Counted from the stretch's first letter, positions 16,192-25,416 are shown. The stretch: DNA of 64,000 nt from Sphingomonas sp. Leaf208 (GCF_001421415.1 NZ_LMKH01000012.1:1-64000), one strand, 5' to 3'. Notes: generated by a model not told the origin, from the sequence alone. Program-made: numbers and translations.

Positions 16192-16267
16192 GCCGGTTGC
16201 TTCGGCGCGCGTCGACTGCCTGTTCGCCTAATTCTATCCAGACTCCCTGAGCCCCCCAATCCGATAA

Positions 16268-16377
16268 GCACCTCCCCGGCGAAGGCCGGGGTCCAGTTGG
16301 GTGACGTTGCCAACTCTGCGTTGCCGTTCGTTGCCGCGACCTTTCCAACTGGGCCCCGGCCTCCGCCGGGGTGGTGC
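16268..16377. repeat. Palindromic repeat family C, paired copy
   Basis: The arm CCCCGGCGAAGGCCGGGG TCCAGTTGG is followed by a ~50-nt spacer and its inverted partner CCAACTGGGCCCCGGCCTCC GCCGGGG. This is the normal form of the element; the rest of 16192-16564 shows nothing else convincing except the upstream region of the helicase. Confidence 0.85.
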
Positions 16378-16564
16378 ATCTGGTGAATAGATGCACCAGC
16401 ACATCGTTCAGAGTATGCGGACGCTACGGGTAATTGGTATTTTTCCGCCAAGACCCCCTCCCCACCCTCCATTCACCGCGTTTCCTTGACATTTGTCGCC
16501 AAATCGGCGAGCGCCGGAACGCTTGAGGGCAGTGCATTTCACCCTCCATTTACCGGACATTTGC

Positions 16565-18259
16565 ATGAGTTTTGCCGATCTCGGCCTCTCCGACGAACTG
16601 CTCAAGGCAGTCACCGACTCCGGCTACACCGAGCCGACCCCGATCCAGGCCGGTGCGATCCCGTCCGTGCTGATGATGCGCGACATCATCGGCATCGCCC
16701 AGACGGGGACCGGCAAGACCGCGTCGTTCGTGCTGCCGATGATCGACATCCTCGCGCATGGCCGCAGCCGCGCGCGGATGCCGCGCTCGCTAATCCTCGA
16801 GCCGACGCGCGAACTCGCGGCGCAGGTGGCGGAGAATTTCGAGAAATACGGCGTCAATTCGAACCTTTCGATGGCGCTGCTGATCGGCGGCGTATCGATG
16901 GGCGACCAGCTCGCCGCGCTCGAAAAGGGCGTCGACGTCCTGATCGCGACGCCGGGCCGGCTCATGGACCTGTTCGGGCGCGGCAAGATCATGCTAAACG
17001 GCTGTTCGCTGCTGGTGATCGACGAGGCGGACCGGATGCTCGACATGGGCTTCATCCCCGACATCGAGGAAATCTGCACCAAGCTGCCGAAACAGCGCCA
17101 GACTTTGCTGTTCTCGGCGACGATGCCGCCGCCGATCAAGAAGCTGGCGGACAAGTTCCTGACCAATCCCAAGACGATCGAGGTATCGCGCCCGGCGTCG
17201 ACCAACCTCAACATCAAGCAGTATCTGGTGCCGGTACCGAGCCAGACCGCCAAGCGCGATACGCTGCGCCGCATCCTCGCGCAGGAGGAGGTGACCAACG
17301 CGATCATCTTCTGCAACCGCAAGACGACGGTCCGCGACCTCAACAAGGTGCTGAAGCAGGCGGGCTACAAGTCGGGCGAGATCCACGGCGACATGGAACA
17401 GCCGCAGCGTCTGGCCGAGCTCGAGCTGTTCAAGACCGGCGCCGTGACGATCCTCGTGGCGTCCGACGTGGCGGCGCGCGGGCTCGACATCAAGGGCGTG
17501 TCGACGGTGTTCAACTATGACGCGCCTTGGCATCCGGACGACTATGTCCACCGGATCGGCCGCACCGGTCGCGCCGGGGCGACGGGGACGGCGTACACGT
17601 TCGTCGCGCCGGATGATGCCGAGAATATCGCCAATATCGAAAAGCTTACCGGGCAGACGATCGAGCGGTTGAAGGTTGCCGAGCCGAAGACCGCACCGGT
17701 CGCTGCCGTGGCGGAGGACGACGAGGTCGCGCCGCGTCGTGATCGGTCGCGGAACCGTCGTAGCGGGCGTTCGGAGGATGTCGCGCCGGATGCTGCTGCG
17801 GTGGACACTGGCCGCGAGCGGTCGCGGACGCGTCGCGTTCCGCGCGAGGACACGGTTGCGCCAGCGGTCATCGCCGAGGTGTTGGCTGCGGTCGAGCCAG
17901 TGGTGGCGAAGCGGCCGCGCTGGGAGCGGACGCCGATCGACGAGCCCGTGCCTGCGGTCAAGCCGCGCGTTGCGGAGCCCACCCGGGTCGAACCCGTGTA
18001 TGTCGAACCCGCGTATGTCGAACCGGTTCGCACAGCGCCTGTTCGGTCTGAGCCGGTGCAGGCGGAGCCGGTGCGGTCGGAACCGGTTGGCTCGCAAGCT
18101 GTTCGTTCGGAAGTGGCAAAGGTCGAACCCCCACGGACGGAGCGCATTCCTGCGGATCCAACCGGTGGTCGCCGCCAACCGGTCGCCGATACGCCGGCGG
18201 ATGGCTGGAACGGGCCATTCCCGAGTTTCCTGAATGCCGTGATCGGAGGATATGAATGA
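16565..18259 (+). CDS. DEAD-box ATP-dependent RNA helicase (RhlE-like)
   Basis: Unwinds RNA duplexes, probably in ribosome assembly or RNA decay. The 564-residue protein has the Q motif (GYTEPTPIQ, 20-28), Walker A AQTGTGKT (45-52), PTRELA (80-85), DEAD (153-156), SAT (184-186) and HRIGRTGR (329-336). After residue about 370 comes a long basic, low-complexity tail with RDRSRNRRSGR and a run of EPVxxEP-type repeats, likely an RNA-binding extension. The ATG at 16565 (MSFADLGLSDEL) matches family starts. Its stop overlaps the next start (ATGATG). Confidence 0.95.
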   Translation: MSFADLGLSDELLKAVTDSGYTEPTPIQAGAIPSVLMMRDIIGIAQTGTGKTASFVLPMIDILAHGRSRARMPRSLILEPTRELAAQVAENFEKYGVNSNLSMALLIGGVSMGDQLAALEKGVDVLIATPGRLMDLFGRGKIMLNGCSLLVIDEADRMLDMGFIPDIEEICTKLPKQRQTLLFSATMPPPIKKLADKFLTNPKTIEVSRPASTNLNIKQYLVPVPSQTAKRDTLRRILAQEEVTNAIIFCNRKTTVRDLNKVLKQAGYKSGEIHGDMEQPQRLAELELFKTGAVTILVASDVAARGLDIKGVSTVFNYDAPWHPDDYVHRIGRTGRAGATGTAYTFVAPDDAENIANIEKLTGQTIERLKVAEPKTAPVAAVAEDDEVAPRRDRSRNRRSGRSEDVAPDAAAVDTGRERSRTRRVPREDTVAPAVIAEVLAAVEPVVAKRPRWERTPIDEPVPAVKPRVAEPTRVEPVYVEPAYVEPVRTAPVRSEPVQAEPVRSEPVGSQAVRSEVAKVEPPRTERIPADPTGGRRQPVADTPADGWNGPFPSFLNAVIGGYE

Positions 18260-18783
18260 TGTCGATGCGCCGTATCGCCGCGCTTGCCTTGCTCGCAACC
18301 GCAGTGGCCGCCCCCGCCGCGCCACGCGCGAAAGTCGTGGCACCGCACGTCAACACGACGAGCTTCGACAAATTGCCACAGCCGTTGCCGCTGCCGTATA
18401 ACGAGTCGGCGAACGCCAATGCACAGGTTGCGGCGGCGAGGGCGCGCGCGCTGAAGACGCACAAGCGGTTGTTGATCGATCTCGGCGGCAACTGGTGCCT
18501 CGACTGCCGTCTGCTCGCGGGGACGATCGACCTGCCGGAGATGAAGCGGTTCGTGGACAGCAAGTTCGTGGTGGTGACGGTCGACGTCGGCCGCTTCGAC
18601 AAGAACGGGCAGATTGCGGCGGGCTACGGGATCAAGGGCCGCCTGAAGGGCGTACCGGCGGTTCTGATTGTCGATCCGCGGACCAACAAGCTGTTGAATG
18701 CCGGGCATGAGACCGAACTGGCTGATGCTCGGTCGATGGGGCCTCAGGCCTTGGCCGACTGGCTGGCGAAGTGGGCGGCCTGA
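18256..18783 (+). CDS. Periplasmic thioredoxin-like protein
   Basis: A 175-residue protein with a signal peptide (1-22) and a thioredoxin-fold domain whose active site is W80-C81-L-D-C84, followed by the cis-proline region KGVPAVLIVD. It probably handles disulfides or reductant outside the cytoplasm. It overlaps the 3' end of the helicase gene by 4 nt (start 18256, or 18259), so it is co-translated with it, an unusual partnership. Confidence 0.85.
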   Translation: MMSMRRIAALALLATAVAAPAAPRAKVVAPHVNTTSFDKLPQPLPLPYNESANANAQVAAARARALKTHKRLLIDLGGNWCLDCRLLAGTIDLPEMKRFVDSKFVVVTVDVGRFDKNGQIAAGYGIKGRLKGVPAVLIVDPRTNKLLNAGHETELADARSMGPQALADWLAKWAA

Positions 18784-19025
18784 TCGGAATTCGAGAGTCG
18801 GCGTGCGCTGATTGACGCTTGGCGACTGACGCCGAGATCTTTGGCTGATCTGGGTCGTGGTGGGCGTTGCCTGGCCGAGGCCGGCTCGATTGGGTTTCGA
18901 TCGACGATCGGTGCCACGTCGTCGGGAGTGGTTCCTGCCTGCCAGAACCGGAGTCGATAGACGGTATTAGCTGGCCGATAGCCTTTTCGGCACGACGGCG
19001 GTCACGCGGCCTGGGCTGCAAGCGT

Positions 19026-19080
19026 GTTTCCCCGCGAAGGCGGGGACCCAGTCTGGGCTCCCGCCTTGCGGGAGAACAAG
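19026..19080. repeat. Palindromic repeat family B
   Basis: CCCCGCGAAGGCGGGGACCC AG followed by CTGGGCTCCCGCCTTGCGGG AGAACAAG. Copies at 20068, 22389, 25512 and 44958. Part of the 594-nt gene-free stretch 18784-19377, which otherwise holds only repeats. Confidence 0.8.
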
Positions 19081-19177
19081 GGGGCGGTAGCGATGCTGTT
19101 GGTCCGCAGGTACGGGGCCTGTCGGATCATGGCCGGGCTAATCCCGGTGGTGGAACGAGTTTGCAACCTTCGAACTC

Positions 19178-19211
19178 GCAATACGCAATACGCAATACGC
19201 AATACGCAATC
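19178..19211. repeat. Short tandem repeat (GCAATAC)n
   Basis: About four and a half perfect copies of the 7-bp unit GCAATAC in the gene-free stretch between the thioredoxin-like gene and the GST gene. Such arrays expand and contract by slippage. Confidence 0.85.
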
Positions 19212-19263
19212 GGTTCTGTCGGGAATCCAATTGCAACACGCCCCGGGCGGGCCAATAGCAGTG

Positions 19264-19345
19264 TCATCCTGACGAAAGTCAGGACCCAGGATACCAAAAG
19301 TTAGCGCCTGTGGCTCTGGATCCTGACTTTCGTCAGGATGACGGG
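19264..19345. repeat. Palindromic repeat family A, paired copy
   Basis: GTCATCCTGACGAAAGTCAG GACCCAG, a ~30-nt spacer, then the inverted CTGGATCCTGACTTTCGTCA GGATGACGG. A second complete copy lies at 44790. Confidence 0.85.
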
Positions 19346-19377
19346 TTGAGTGGCTGGTCGCACGCCGTCGGTCGACC

Positions 19378-19992
19378 CTAGGCTGCGGCAGCGATCAGGG
19401 CGTCGTCCAGATCTCCAGCCCGCTTATACGCTGGACGCTCGATCAAACGGGCGGCATAGTCGGTGAACGTCGGTCGCTTGGGCAGCCACCCGAACTGCAT
19501 GCCCCAGATCACTTGGGATCCGACATAGACGTCGGCGGCGGTGACGCGGTCGCCGGCGATGTACGGGTGCGCGGCAACTGCCTGTTCGAGTACGTCGATG
19601 ACGCGGTCGAGGCTGCCATAGCCGATCATCCGCTGTTGCGCGGCATCCGGCACTACACCGAGTGCGCGATTACCGACGGCCGCTTCGACGGGGCCGGCTG
19701 CGTAGAACAGCCAGCGATAATAGTCGGCGCGTTCGTCATCGCGTGGCGCGAGGCTGGCTTCGGGGAATGCTTCGGCGAGATAGGCGCAGATCGCGGCGCA
19801 TTCAGTGATGGTCTTGCCGTTGTGGACGAGCGCGGGGACCTTGGCCATCGGGTTGATCGCGCGATACGCCTCGGCCTTCATCGATTTGTCGTAGTCGAGG
19901 ACGACGGTCTCGTACTCGGCGCCGACCTCTTGGAGCATCCAGCGCGCGATGCGACCGCGCGACATCGGGTTGGTGTATAAGGTCAGGGCCAC
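19378..19992 (-). CDS. Glutathione S-transferase family protein
   Basis: A 204-residue cytosolic protein with a thioredoxin-like N-terminal domain (residues 1-80: LYTNPMSRGRIARWML, the cis-proline KVPALV and the glutathione-binding TITECAAICAYLAE) and an all-helical C-terminal domain. This is the classical GST fold; it conjugates or reduces with glutathione, substrate unknown. Single gene flanked by repeats. Confidence 0.92.
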   Translation of the reverse strand: MALTLYTNPMSRGRIARWMLQEVGAEYETVVLDYDKSMKAEAYRAINPMAKVPALVHNGKTITECAAICAYLAEAFPEASLAPRDDERADYYRWLFYAAGPVEAAVGNRALGVVPDAAQQRMIGYGSLDRVIDVLEQAVAAHPYIAGDRVTAADVYVGSQVIWGMQFGWLPKRPTFTDYAARLIERPAYKRAGDLDDALIAAAA

Positions 19993-20067
19993 GCGACTCT
20001 CCTTGAGAACGGATCGTGAACGATGGTCTCATGGAGCAGGGGGGCGGTCAAGGCCGTGCAGAATGTT

Positions 20068-20122
20068 TCCCCGCGAAAGCGGTGATCCAGACTGGGCTCC
20101 CGCCTTCGCGGGAGAACAAGAG
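20068..20122. repeat. Palindromic repeat family B
   Basis: CCCCGCGAAAGCGGTGATCC AG and the inverted CTGGGCTCCCGCCTTCGCGG GAGAACAAG, between the GST and dienelactone hydrolase genes. Confidence 0.8.
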
Positions 20123-20152
20123 AGCGGGGCCTACAATTATGCCCCCGCGCCC

Positions 20153-21022
20153 TTACACCAGCGCTTTGTCGAACAACGCCAACATGCGGGCCCAGGCCTT
20201 ATCCGCCTGGACAGGATTGTAGACCTTCGAGTCGGGCGGGCACCAGCCGTGCATGGTGCCAGCGTACACCTCGATCTCGGCTGGGAGTTTCGCCGCGGCA
20301 AACGCGGTGCGGAGCGTGTCCTTCTCGGTCGGCGACCGCGCGTCGTCATTGGCGGCGATCGCGATGAGGTATTGCGCCTTCATCTGCGGGATCAGGAGGT
20401 GTGGGCTGTCGGGCTTGTCGGTGACGAAGCCGCCGCCGTGGAAGGTCGCGCCTGCGCGGATGCGGTTCGCCACGGCTGCAGCGGTGCGCATGACCATCGG
20501 GCCGCCCATGCAATAGCCGGTGGTGGCCATGCCACGCTTGCGATCGACCTGCGGTTGCGCGTCGAGGAAGGCGGTAAAGGCTTTCGCGTCGCGAACCGTC
20601 CCTTCGGACGTGAGGGCTTCCCGGAATGGGGCGATGCGGCTTTTGACTTCGGGTTGGTCGTAGGATTCGCCGGGCTTCAGGAATGGCGCCTTGGTCGAGC
20701 GGTAGAACTGGTTGACGACGAGCACCGCATAGCCCGATTGCGCGAGGCGGTCGGCCATCTGGCGGAAGGCGGGGCGTAGGCCCATGATGTCGGGCCAGAC
20801 CAGCACGCCGGGATGCTTGCCGGTCGCGGGCGCGACGAAATAGGCGTCGGCCTTGCCGTCGGGCGTGGTGATCGAGACGTCGCGGCCCTTGATGACGGCG
20901 GCATTCGCGGGCGCGGGGAGCAACATCGTCAGCCCCATCGCGCCGGTCATCACGCCGAACCGGCGACGCGAGACGCCGGCCAGATAGGCTTCGTTATCGT
21001 CTGCGGTATGCTCGTCGCACAT
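20153..21022 (-). CDS. Dienelactone hydrolase family protein, Tat-exported
   Basis: An alpha/beta hydrolase of 289 residues. The nucleophile cysteine is C171 in TTGYCMGG, the acid is probably in IAANDDARSP (about 226-227) and the histidine is H258 in AGTMHGW: the Cys-Asp-His triad of carboxymethylenebutenolidase-type enzymes. The N-terminus has the twin-arginine signal SRRRFGVMTG at 18-27, pointing to Tat export. The ATG at 21022 (MCDEHTADDNEAY) is used; the frame to 21085 overlaps the neighbouring gene. Confidence 0.9.
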   Translation of the reverse strand: MCDEHTADDNEAYLAGVSRRRFGVMTGAMGLTMLLPAPANAAVIKGRDVSITTPDGKADAYFVAPATGKHPGVLVWPDIMGLRPAFRQMADRLAQSGYAVLVVNQFYRSTKAPFLKPGESYDQPEVKSRIAPFREALTSEGTVRDAKAFTAFLDAQPQVDRKRGMATTGYCMGGPMVMRTAAAVANRIRAGATFHGGGFVTDKPDSPHLLIPQMKAQYLIAIAANDDARSPTEKDTLRTAFAAAKLPAEIEVYAGTMHGWCPPDSKVYNPVQADKAWARMLALFDKALV

Positions 21023-21056
21023 GGGCCTATCCTCTTGAATTTGGCTGCATGCTAAC

Positions 21057-22121
21057 TCAGGCCGCGCGCCACCACCATACGCCATCTTGCGTGTCGCGGG
21101 TCGCGCGGCCCTCGACTTCGAGGCGGCGGAGATGCGCCAGGGCTTCGCCGGTCGCCATGCCGAGCACGTCGGGGCCGATCGCGCGGCGGAACAGGCGGCC
21201 GAAACAGTCGACGGCGCGGCGGGGTTCGGCGAGGAAGACGGCGAGTTCGTCGAGTCGTTCGCGGTGTTCGCGGTCCATCGCGTCGAGGCGGGTGTGAAGG
21301 CCGGTGAACGGGTCGCCGTGGCCTGGGAGGACGAGCAGGTCGGCGGGCAGCGTCTTGAGCTTGGCGATCGAGGCGAACCATTCGCCCAGCGGATCGGCGC
21401 CCGGTTCGGTGACGCCGAGCGAGACGTTGGGGCTGATGCGGGGAAGGACCTGATCGCCGGCGATGAGGATGCCGCCGGCTTCGTCGTACAGGCACGCGTG
21501 TTCGGGGGAGTGGCCGGAGCCGGTGACGATCCGCCAGTCGCGCGTGCCGATGGTGAGCGTGTCGCCGTCTTCGATGCGGGTGTAGCTGAGCGGAAGCGGC
21601 GTGATGATCTTCCGGAAGCCGGCCCAGCCCTTGGCGGTCGCGTGGTCGATCTGTTCTAGGGCCCAGCCTGCGCCGCGCCAGAAGGCGAGCATTTCGTGCG
21701 GAACGGAGTCCCGGGCGTCGGCGGCGAGCATGCGCGCGGTCAGCCATTCGGCTCGGGTCATGATCAGGGGGGCGGCGTGGTGGTCGCACATCCAGCCTGC
21801 CAGGCCGATATGGTCTGGGTGGAAGTGGGTGCCGATCATCTTGGTGATGCGGGTGTTGACTTTGGGGCCGCTGAAGATGGCTTTCCAAGCGTTGCGAGCC
21901 TCGACGGTGTTCATGCCGGTGTCGATCAGCGCTTCGCCGTCGGTGTCCGCGAGGAGCCAGCAATTTACGTGGCGCAAGGGGCCGGGGATGTGGAGGCGGA
22001 CCCAGTCTATGCCGGGGGCGACCTGCATCGTGCCGCCTACTTCAGGTTCTGCGCCACCAAACGGGTAGGTCAGCCCTTTGTGGCTGGTCGGCGCGAAATC
22101 GGTGTCGGGTGCGGTTGCCAT
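21057..22121 (-). CDS. MBL-fold metallo-hydrolase
   Basis: A 354-residue metallo-beta-lactamase-fold hydrolase with the metal motif H99-F-H101-P-D103-H104, a third metal histidine in GSGHSPEHACLY and a further one in LPGHGDPFTGLH. The extra C-terminal region after about residue 240 is helical and ends in a winged-helix-like segment, typical of the LACTB2-like hydrolases. The substrate is probably a thioester, lactone or phosphodiester. It is transcribed towards the dienelactone hydrolase 34 nt away, possibly as an operon. Confidence 0.9.
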   Translation of the reverse strand: MATAPDTDFAPTSHKGLTYPFGGAEPEVGGTMQVAPGIDWVRLHIPGPLRHVNCWLLADTDGEALIDTGMNTVEARNAWKAIFSGPKVNTRITKMIGTHFHPDHIGLAGWMCDHHAAPLIMTRAEWLTARMLAADARDSVPHEMLAFWRGAGWALEQIDHATAKGWAGFRKIITPLPLSYTRIEDGDTLTIGTRDWRIVTGSGHSPEHACLYDEAGGILIAGDQVLPRISPNVSLGVTEPGADPLGEWFASIAKLKTLPADLLVLPGHGDPFTGLHTRLDAMDREHRERLDELAVFLAEPRRAVDCFGRLFRRAIGPDVLGMATGEALAHLRRLEVEGRATRDTQDGVWWWRAA

Positions 22122-22184
22122 CCGTTGCGGTTAGCAACTGGGTGTGGCGGGAGATAGTGCTGCTTGGCAGCTGACGCCTCTCTC

Positions 22185-22312
22185 GATCCTCCCCCGCCAG
22201 GGGGAGGTGGCACCGTAGGTGACGGAGGGGGAGGACACGGAACAAGGGTTGGCGCTTGCCTCCCCCTCCGTCTGGCGAGTGCCAGCCCCCTCCCCCTGGC
22301 GGGGGAGGATTG
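22185..22312. repeat. Palindromic repeat family D, paired copy
   Basis: GATCCTCCCCCGCCAGGGGG AGGTGGCACCG, GGTGACGGAGGGGGAGG, then the inverted CCTCCCCCTCCGTCTGGCGA and CCCCCTGGCGGGGGAGGAT. The gap 22122-22570 holds only repeats (families D and B). Confidence 0.85.
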
Positions 22313-22388
22313 TGTTGGATTAACGGATTCGCACGCTCTCCGTCATCCGGCCGGGGACGGCACGTCTCAAATTCAGACGAAGGAAGCT

Positions 22389-22443
22389 TGTTTCCCCGCG
22401 AAGGCGGGGACCCAGACTGGGCTCCCGCCTTCGCGGGAGAACA
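22389..22443. repeat. Palindromic repeat family B
   Basis: TTTCCCCGCGAAGGCGGGGA CCCAG followed by CTGGGCTCCCGCCTTCGCGG GAGAACA. Confidence 0.8.
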
Positions 22444-22570
22444 TGGAGGCGCGGACTGTTCGACATCACTGCCGCCGCCTTGTGCGTCGGCTAATCTCGC
22501 TAGCCGTACGTATGCGGAGAACACGGGGCCGCCCCCCTGCCCCCTCCCGCTTGCGGGAGGGGAAGTGCGG

Positions 22571-23248
22571 TCAGCGCTTGAAGGGGTCGTCGAACAGCGG
22601 CTTGACGGGCAACACGCCACCGTCTGCCACGAACTGGGCGTCCGCGGCCGCCTGGGTGCGCTCGGCGCGGAGCTGCTGGAGCAATACCTCGCGGTCGCCT
22701 TCGAGGCGCGTGTCGGTCGGGGCTTCCATGCCCGCTGCCTTCGCCGCCTTCGCCACTGCCGCATCGAGCTCGCGCTGCGACGTCAGGCCGAGCGTGACGG
22801 GGTCCTTCGGGGTGATGTTAGCGATGTTCCAGTGGCTGCGGTCGCGGATCGCGGCGATCGTCGTGCGCGTCGTGCCGATCAGCAGCGAGATCGCGCCGTC
22901 GGTGATCTCCGGGTGGTTGCGGATGATCCACGAGATGCCGTCGGGCTTGTCCTGGCGCTTCGAGACCGGCGTGTAGCGCGGGCCCTTGGTGCGGCGGACC
23001 TGCTCGGGGCCCTTGATCATCTTGAGCTGGTAATCGGGATCGGCGGCACCCTTGTCGATCTCTTCCTGCGTAACCTCATGCGCGCGCACGGGATCGCGGC
23101 CGGTCAGCTTGGTCGAGGTGGTGTCGTCGGCGATCGCCTGGATCTCGAGGATGTGCAGACCGCAGAAGTCCGCGATCTGCTCGAAGCTGAGCGCGGTATT
23201 GTCGACCATCCAGGCGGCGGTCGCGTGGGGCATGAGCGGCTGGGCCAC
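22571..23248 (-). CDS. trcR: Cell cycle transcriptional regulator TrcR (DUF1013)
   Basis: A 225-residue DUF1013 protein, an alphaproteobacterial family named TrcR in Caulobacter. Recognisable segments are PHATAAWMVDNTALSFEQIA with CGLHILEIQAIAD, the YQLKMIKGPEQVRRTKGPRYTP block, KRQDKPDGISWIIRNHPEI and a helix-turn-helix-like GAISLLIGTTRTTIAAI. The start is taken as GTG at 23248 (VAQPLMPHATA), because GGAG stands 8 nt before it and the terminator of the upstream gene occupies the DNA before it, so the ATG at 23302 is excluded. Confidence 0.9.
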   Translation of the reverse strand: MAQPLMPHATAAWMVDNTALSFEQIADFCGLHILEIQAIADDTTSTKLTGRDPVRAHEVTQEEIDKGAADPDYQLKMIKGPEQVRRTKGPRYTPVSKRQDKPDGISWIIRNHPEITDGAISLLIGTTRTTIAAIRDRSHWNIANITPKDPVTLGLTSQRELDAAVAKAAKAAGMEAPTDTRLEGDREVLLQQLRAERTQAAADAQFVADGGVLPVKPLFDDPFKR

Positions 23249-23262
23249 GGCGGAAACTCCGT

Positions 23263-23297
23263 AAAAATAGAAAGGGCCGCCCCTTTCGGAGCGGCCT
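23263..23297 (-). terminator. Intrinsic terminator downstream of the glycosyltransferase
   Basis: On the minus strand GGCCGC and GCGGCC pair around an A/G-rich loop, followed by CTTTCTATTTTT. It separates the glycosyltransferase gene from trcR. Confidence 0.75.
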
Positions 23298-23347
23298 GAC
23301 ATGAGAGAGACTTAGTGCGCGCGGGGGCAACAGGCAAGCGAACAAGC

Positions 23348-24369
23348 TCAGGCGGCCATGAGCTTTCCTTCGAGGGGGACGAGCGCGTGGAGGAACTGGC
23401 GGGCGCTGGCGGGCCAGCTGTAGCGCGCGGCATAGGCGGCGCAGGTGACGCTGTCGCGGGTGAGCGCGGTGGCGATCGCGGTGTCGAGGTCCTCGTGCAT
23501 CGCGCCGACACGGTCGTCGAGCACGTCGATCGGCCCGGTGACCGGGTACGCCGCGACGGGAGTACCGCAGGCGAGCGCTTCGATCATGACGAGGCCGAAC
23601 GTGTCGGTGCGGCTCGGGAAGACGAGGACGTCGGCGGTGCGGTACGCGGCGGCTAGGTCGAGGCCGGAACGCTGGCCGAGGAAGACGCTTGTGGGAAGCG
23701 GCGGGCTAGAGTCGCGCGAGCCGGACCGTCGCCGACGACGACCTTGGTGCCGGGATGCGCGGAGGACAGGAACGCCTCGATGTTCTTCTCGACCGCGACG
23801 CGCCCGACATAGAGGAGGATCGGGCCGGGCAGCGCTGCGATCTCGGGATCGCGCGCGCCGTCGAGGCCGAACTGCGCGAAGTCGACGCCCCTGCCCCATT
23901 CTCGGACCTGATGCAGGCCTTGGGTTGCGAGCGTTGCCGCGACCGACGGCGTGGAGACCAAGATCGACTGGGCTGGGCGGTGGAACCAGCGGATGTAGCG
24001 CCAGATCCAGTCCGGGTTCGCGCCGGTGCGGGCAGCGATATAGTCGGGGAACTGCGTGTGGTAGGCGCTGGTGAACGGGAGCGCGCGGGCCAGACACCAG
24101 TTGCGGGCGGCGAGACAGACCGGCCCTTCGGTGGCGAGATGGATCGCGTCGGCGCCGAACGCGGCAAGCATGCGGCCGACGGCGCCCGAGCGCGCGAAGG
24201 CGAGGCGGATCTCGGGGTAGGTCGGGCATGGCATCGAGGCGAAGCGTTCGGGGGAGACTACCAGGACCTCGTGGCCGACGGATTCGAGCTCGCGCTGGAC
24301 CGACTGGAGGGTGCGGACGACGCCGTTGACTTGCGGGCTCCAGGCGTCCGTGACGATCGCGATACGCAT
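23348..24369 (-). pseudogene. GT4-type glycosyltransferase with a -1 frameshift
   Basis: The N-terminal part (24369 to about 23690) reads MRIAIVTDAWSPQVNGVVRT and ends in frame at VVVGDGPARATLARRFPQ; the C-terminal part, in another frame, resumes with VFLGQRSGLDLAAAYRTADV, VFPSRTDTFGLVMIEALACG and GPIDVLDDR to 23348. Together they make one complete GT-B glycosyltransferase of about 340 residues, with the EAL-type donor-binding motif in the second half. One base is missing between 23684 and 23700. This may be a real mutation or a sequencing error. It lies behind a metallophosphoesterase gene and probably served envelope glycolipid synthesis. Confidence 0.85.
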
Positions 24370-24388
24370 CGTGTCTTCTCCGTTTTGC

Positions 24389-24528
24389 CCCTCTCCCATG
24401 GGGAGAGGGAGGGGCCCGGCCGGCGCAGCCGGGTGGGAGGGTGAGGGCACGCTTTCACTCGCGTTGTGGACTTGCCCTCACCCGCGCCGCTGACGCGGCT
24501 TGCCCTCTCCCCGACGGGGAGAGGGTTT
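24389..24528. repeat. Palindromic repeat family F, paired copy
   Basis: GCCCCTCTCCCATGGGGAGA GGGAGGGGCC, CCGGGTGGGAGGGTGAGGGC A and the inverted TGCCCTCACCC, GCCCTCTCCCCGACGGGGAG AGG. A second copy lies between sucA and sucD (60816-60953). Confidence 0.85.
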
Positions 24529-24531
24529 AAG

Positions 24532-25416
24532 TTAGGCAGCTAGGCTTATGACCTTGTCGCGTTCGCGGGCGGCGATTTCGTCGCCCCAGTGGAGCAGTTC
24601 CATGCGGCCGTCGAAATGCTCGACCAAGGCGGTGCAGCCTTCGACCCAGTCGCCGTCGTTGTAATAGGCGATCCCGGCGATCTCGCGCATCTCGGCGGTG
24701 TGGATGTGGCCGCAGACGACGCCTTCGACGCCGCGGACGCCGGCCGCGTGCGCGACGACTTCCTCGAAGTGCGAGATGAAGGCGACGGCGTTCTTGACCT
24801 TGGCTTTGGCATGCTTCGACAGCGACCAATAGGGCATGCCCATGTGGCGGCGCGCGCCGTTGACCCAGCGGTTGAGCCCCATCAGCATCGTGTAGGCGGC
24901 GTCCCCGATGTGCGCGACCCAGCGGTGTGCGAGCGTGATCGCATCGAACTCGTCGCCGTGGAGGACCAGCAGGCGGCGACCGTCCGCAGTCTCGTGGATC
25001 GCGTTGCGGCGGATCGAGATGCCGCCCAGGTCGAGCCCCGAGTATTGGCGGAACACTTCGTCGTGGTTGCCGGGGATGTAGACGACGCGGGTGCCGCGCT
25101 TGGCGCGCTTGAGCAGGCGCCAGATCACGTCGTTGTGCGCGGCGGGCCAGTAGAATTTCTTCTTGAGCCGCCAGCCGTCGATCATGTCGCCGACGAGGTA
25201 CATCGTCTCGCTGTCGACGTGGTCGAGGAAGTCGTTGAGCATCCCGGCGTTGCACCCACGCGTGCCGAGATGGACGTCGGAGATCCAGATCGTGCGGTAT
25301 TGGCGGCGCTCGACGACCGGCTCGGGTACGGCAGGCCGGGAATGGATGAAGTCGGCGATATCGGTGATGTCGGCGCCAACGAAGCTAGATGGCGAAAACG
25401 TCGTGATGGCGTTCAT
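24532..25416 (-). CDS. Calcineurin-like metallophosphoesterase (UDP-2,3-diacylglucosamine diphosphatase family)
   Basis: The 294-residue protein carries all phosphoesterase metal motifs: D47-x-H49 (SDVHLG), GD77 (VGDMIDG), GNHD (116-119), HGDEFD (153-158) and GHIH (near 236). The sequence resembles LpxH-like UDP-2,3-diacylglucosamine hydrolases but is longer. Alphaproteobacteria usually use the unrelated LpxI for lipid A, so this paralogue may act on another nucleotide-lipid substrate. The glycosyltransferase gene follows in the same direction across a repeat, suggesting a common envelope pathway. Confidence 0.88.
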   Translation of the reverse strand: MNAITTFSPSSFVGADITDIADFIHSRPAVPEPVVERRQYRTIWISDVHLGTRGCNAGMLNDFLDHVDSETMYLVGDMIDGWRLKKKFYWPAAHNDVIWRLLKRAKRGTRVVYIPGNHDEVFRQYSGLDLGGISIRRNAIHETADGRRLLVLHGDEFDAITLAHRWVAHIGDAAYTMLMGLNRWVNGARRHMGMPYWSLSKHAKAKVKNAVAFISHFEEVVAHAAGVRGVEGVVCGHIHTAEMREIAGIAYYNDGDWVEGCTALVEHFDGRMELLHWGDEIAARERDKVISLAA

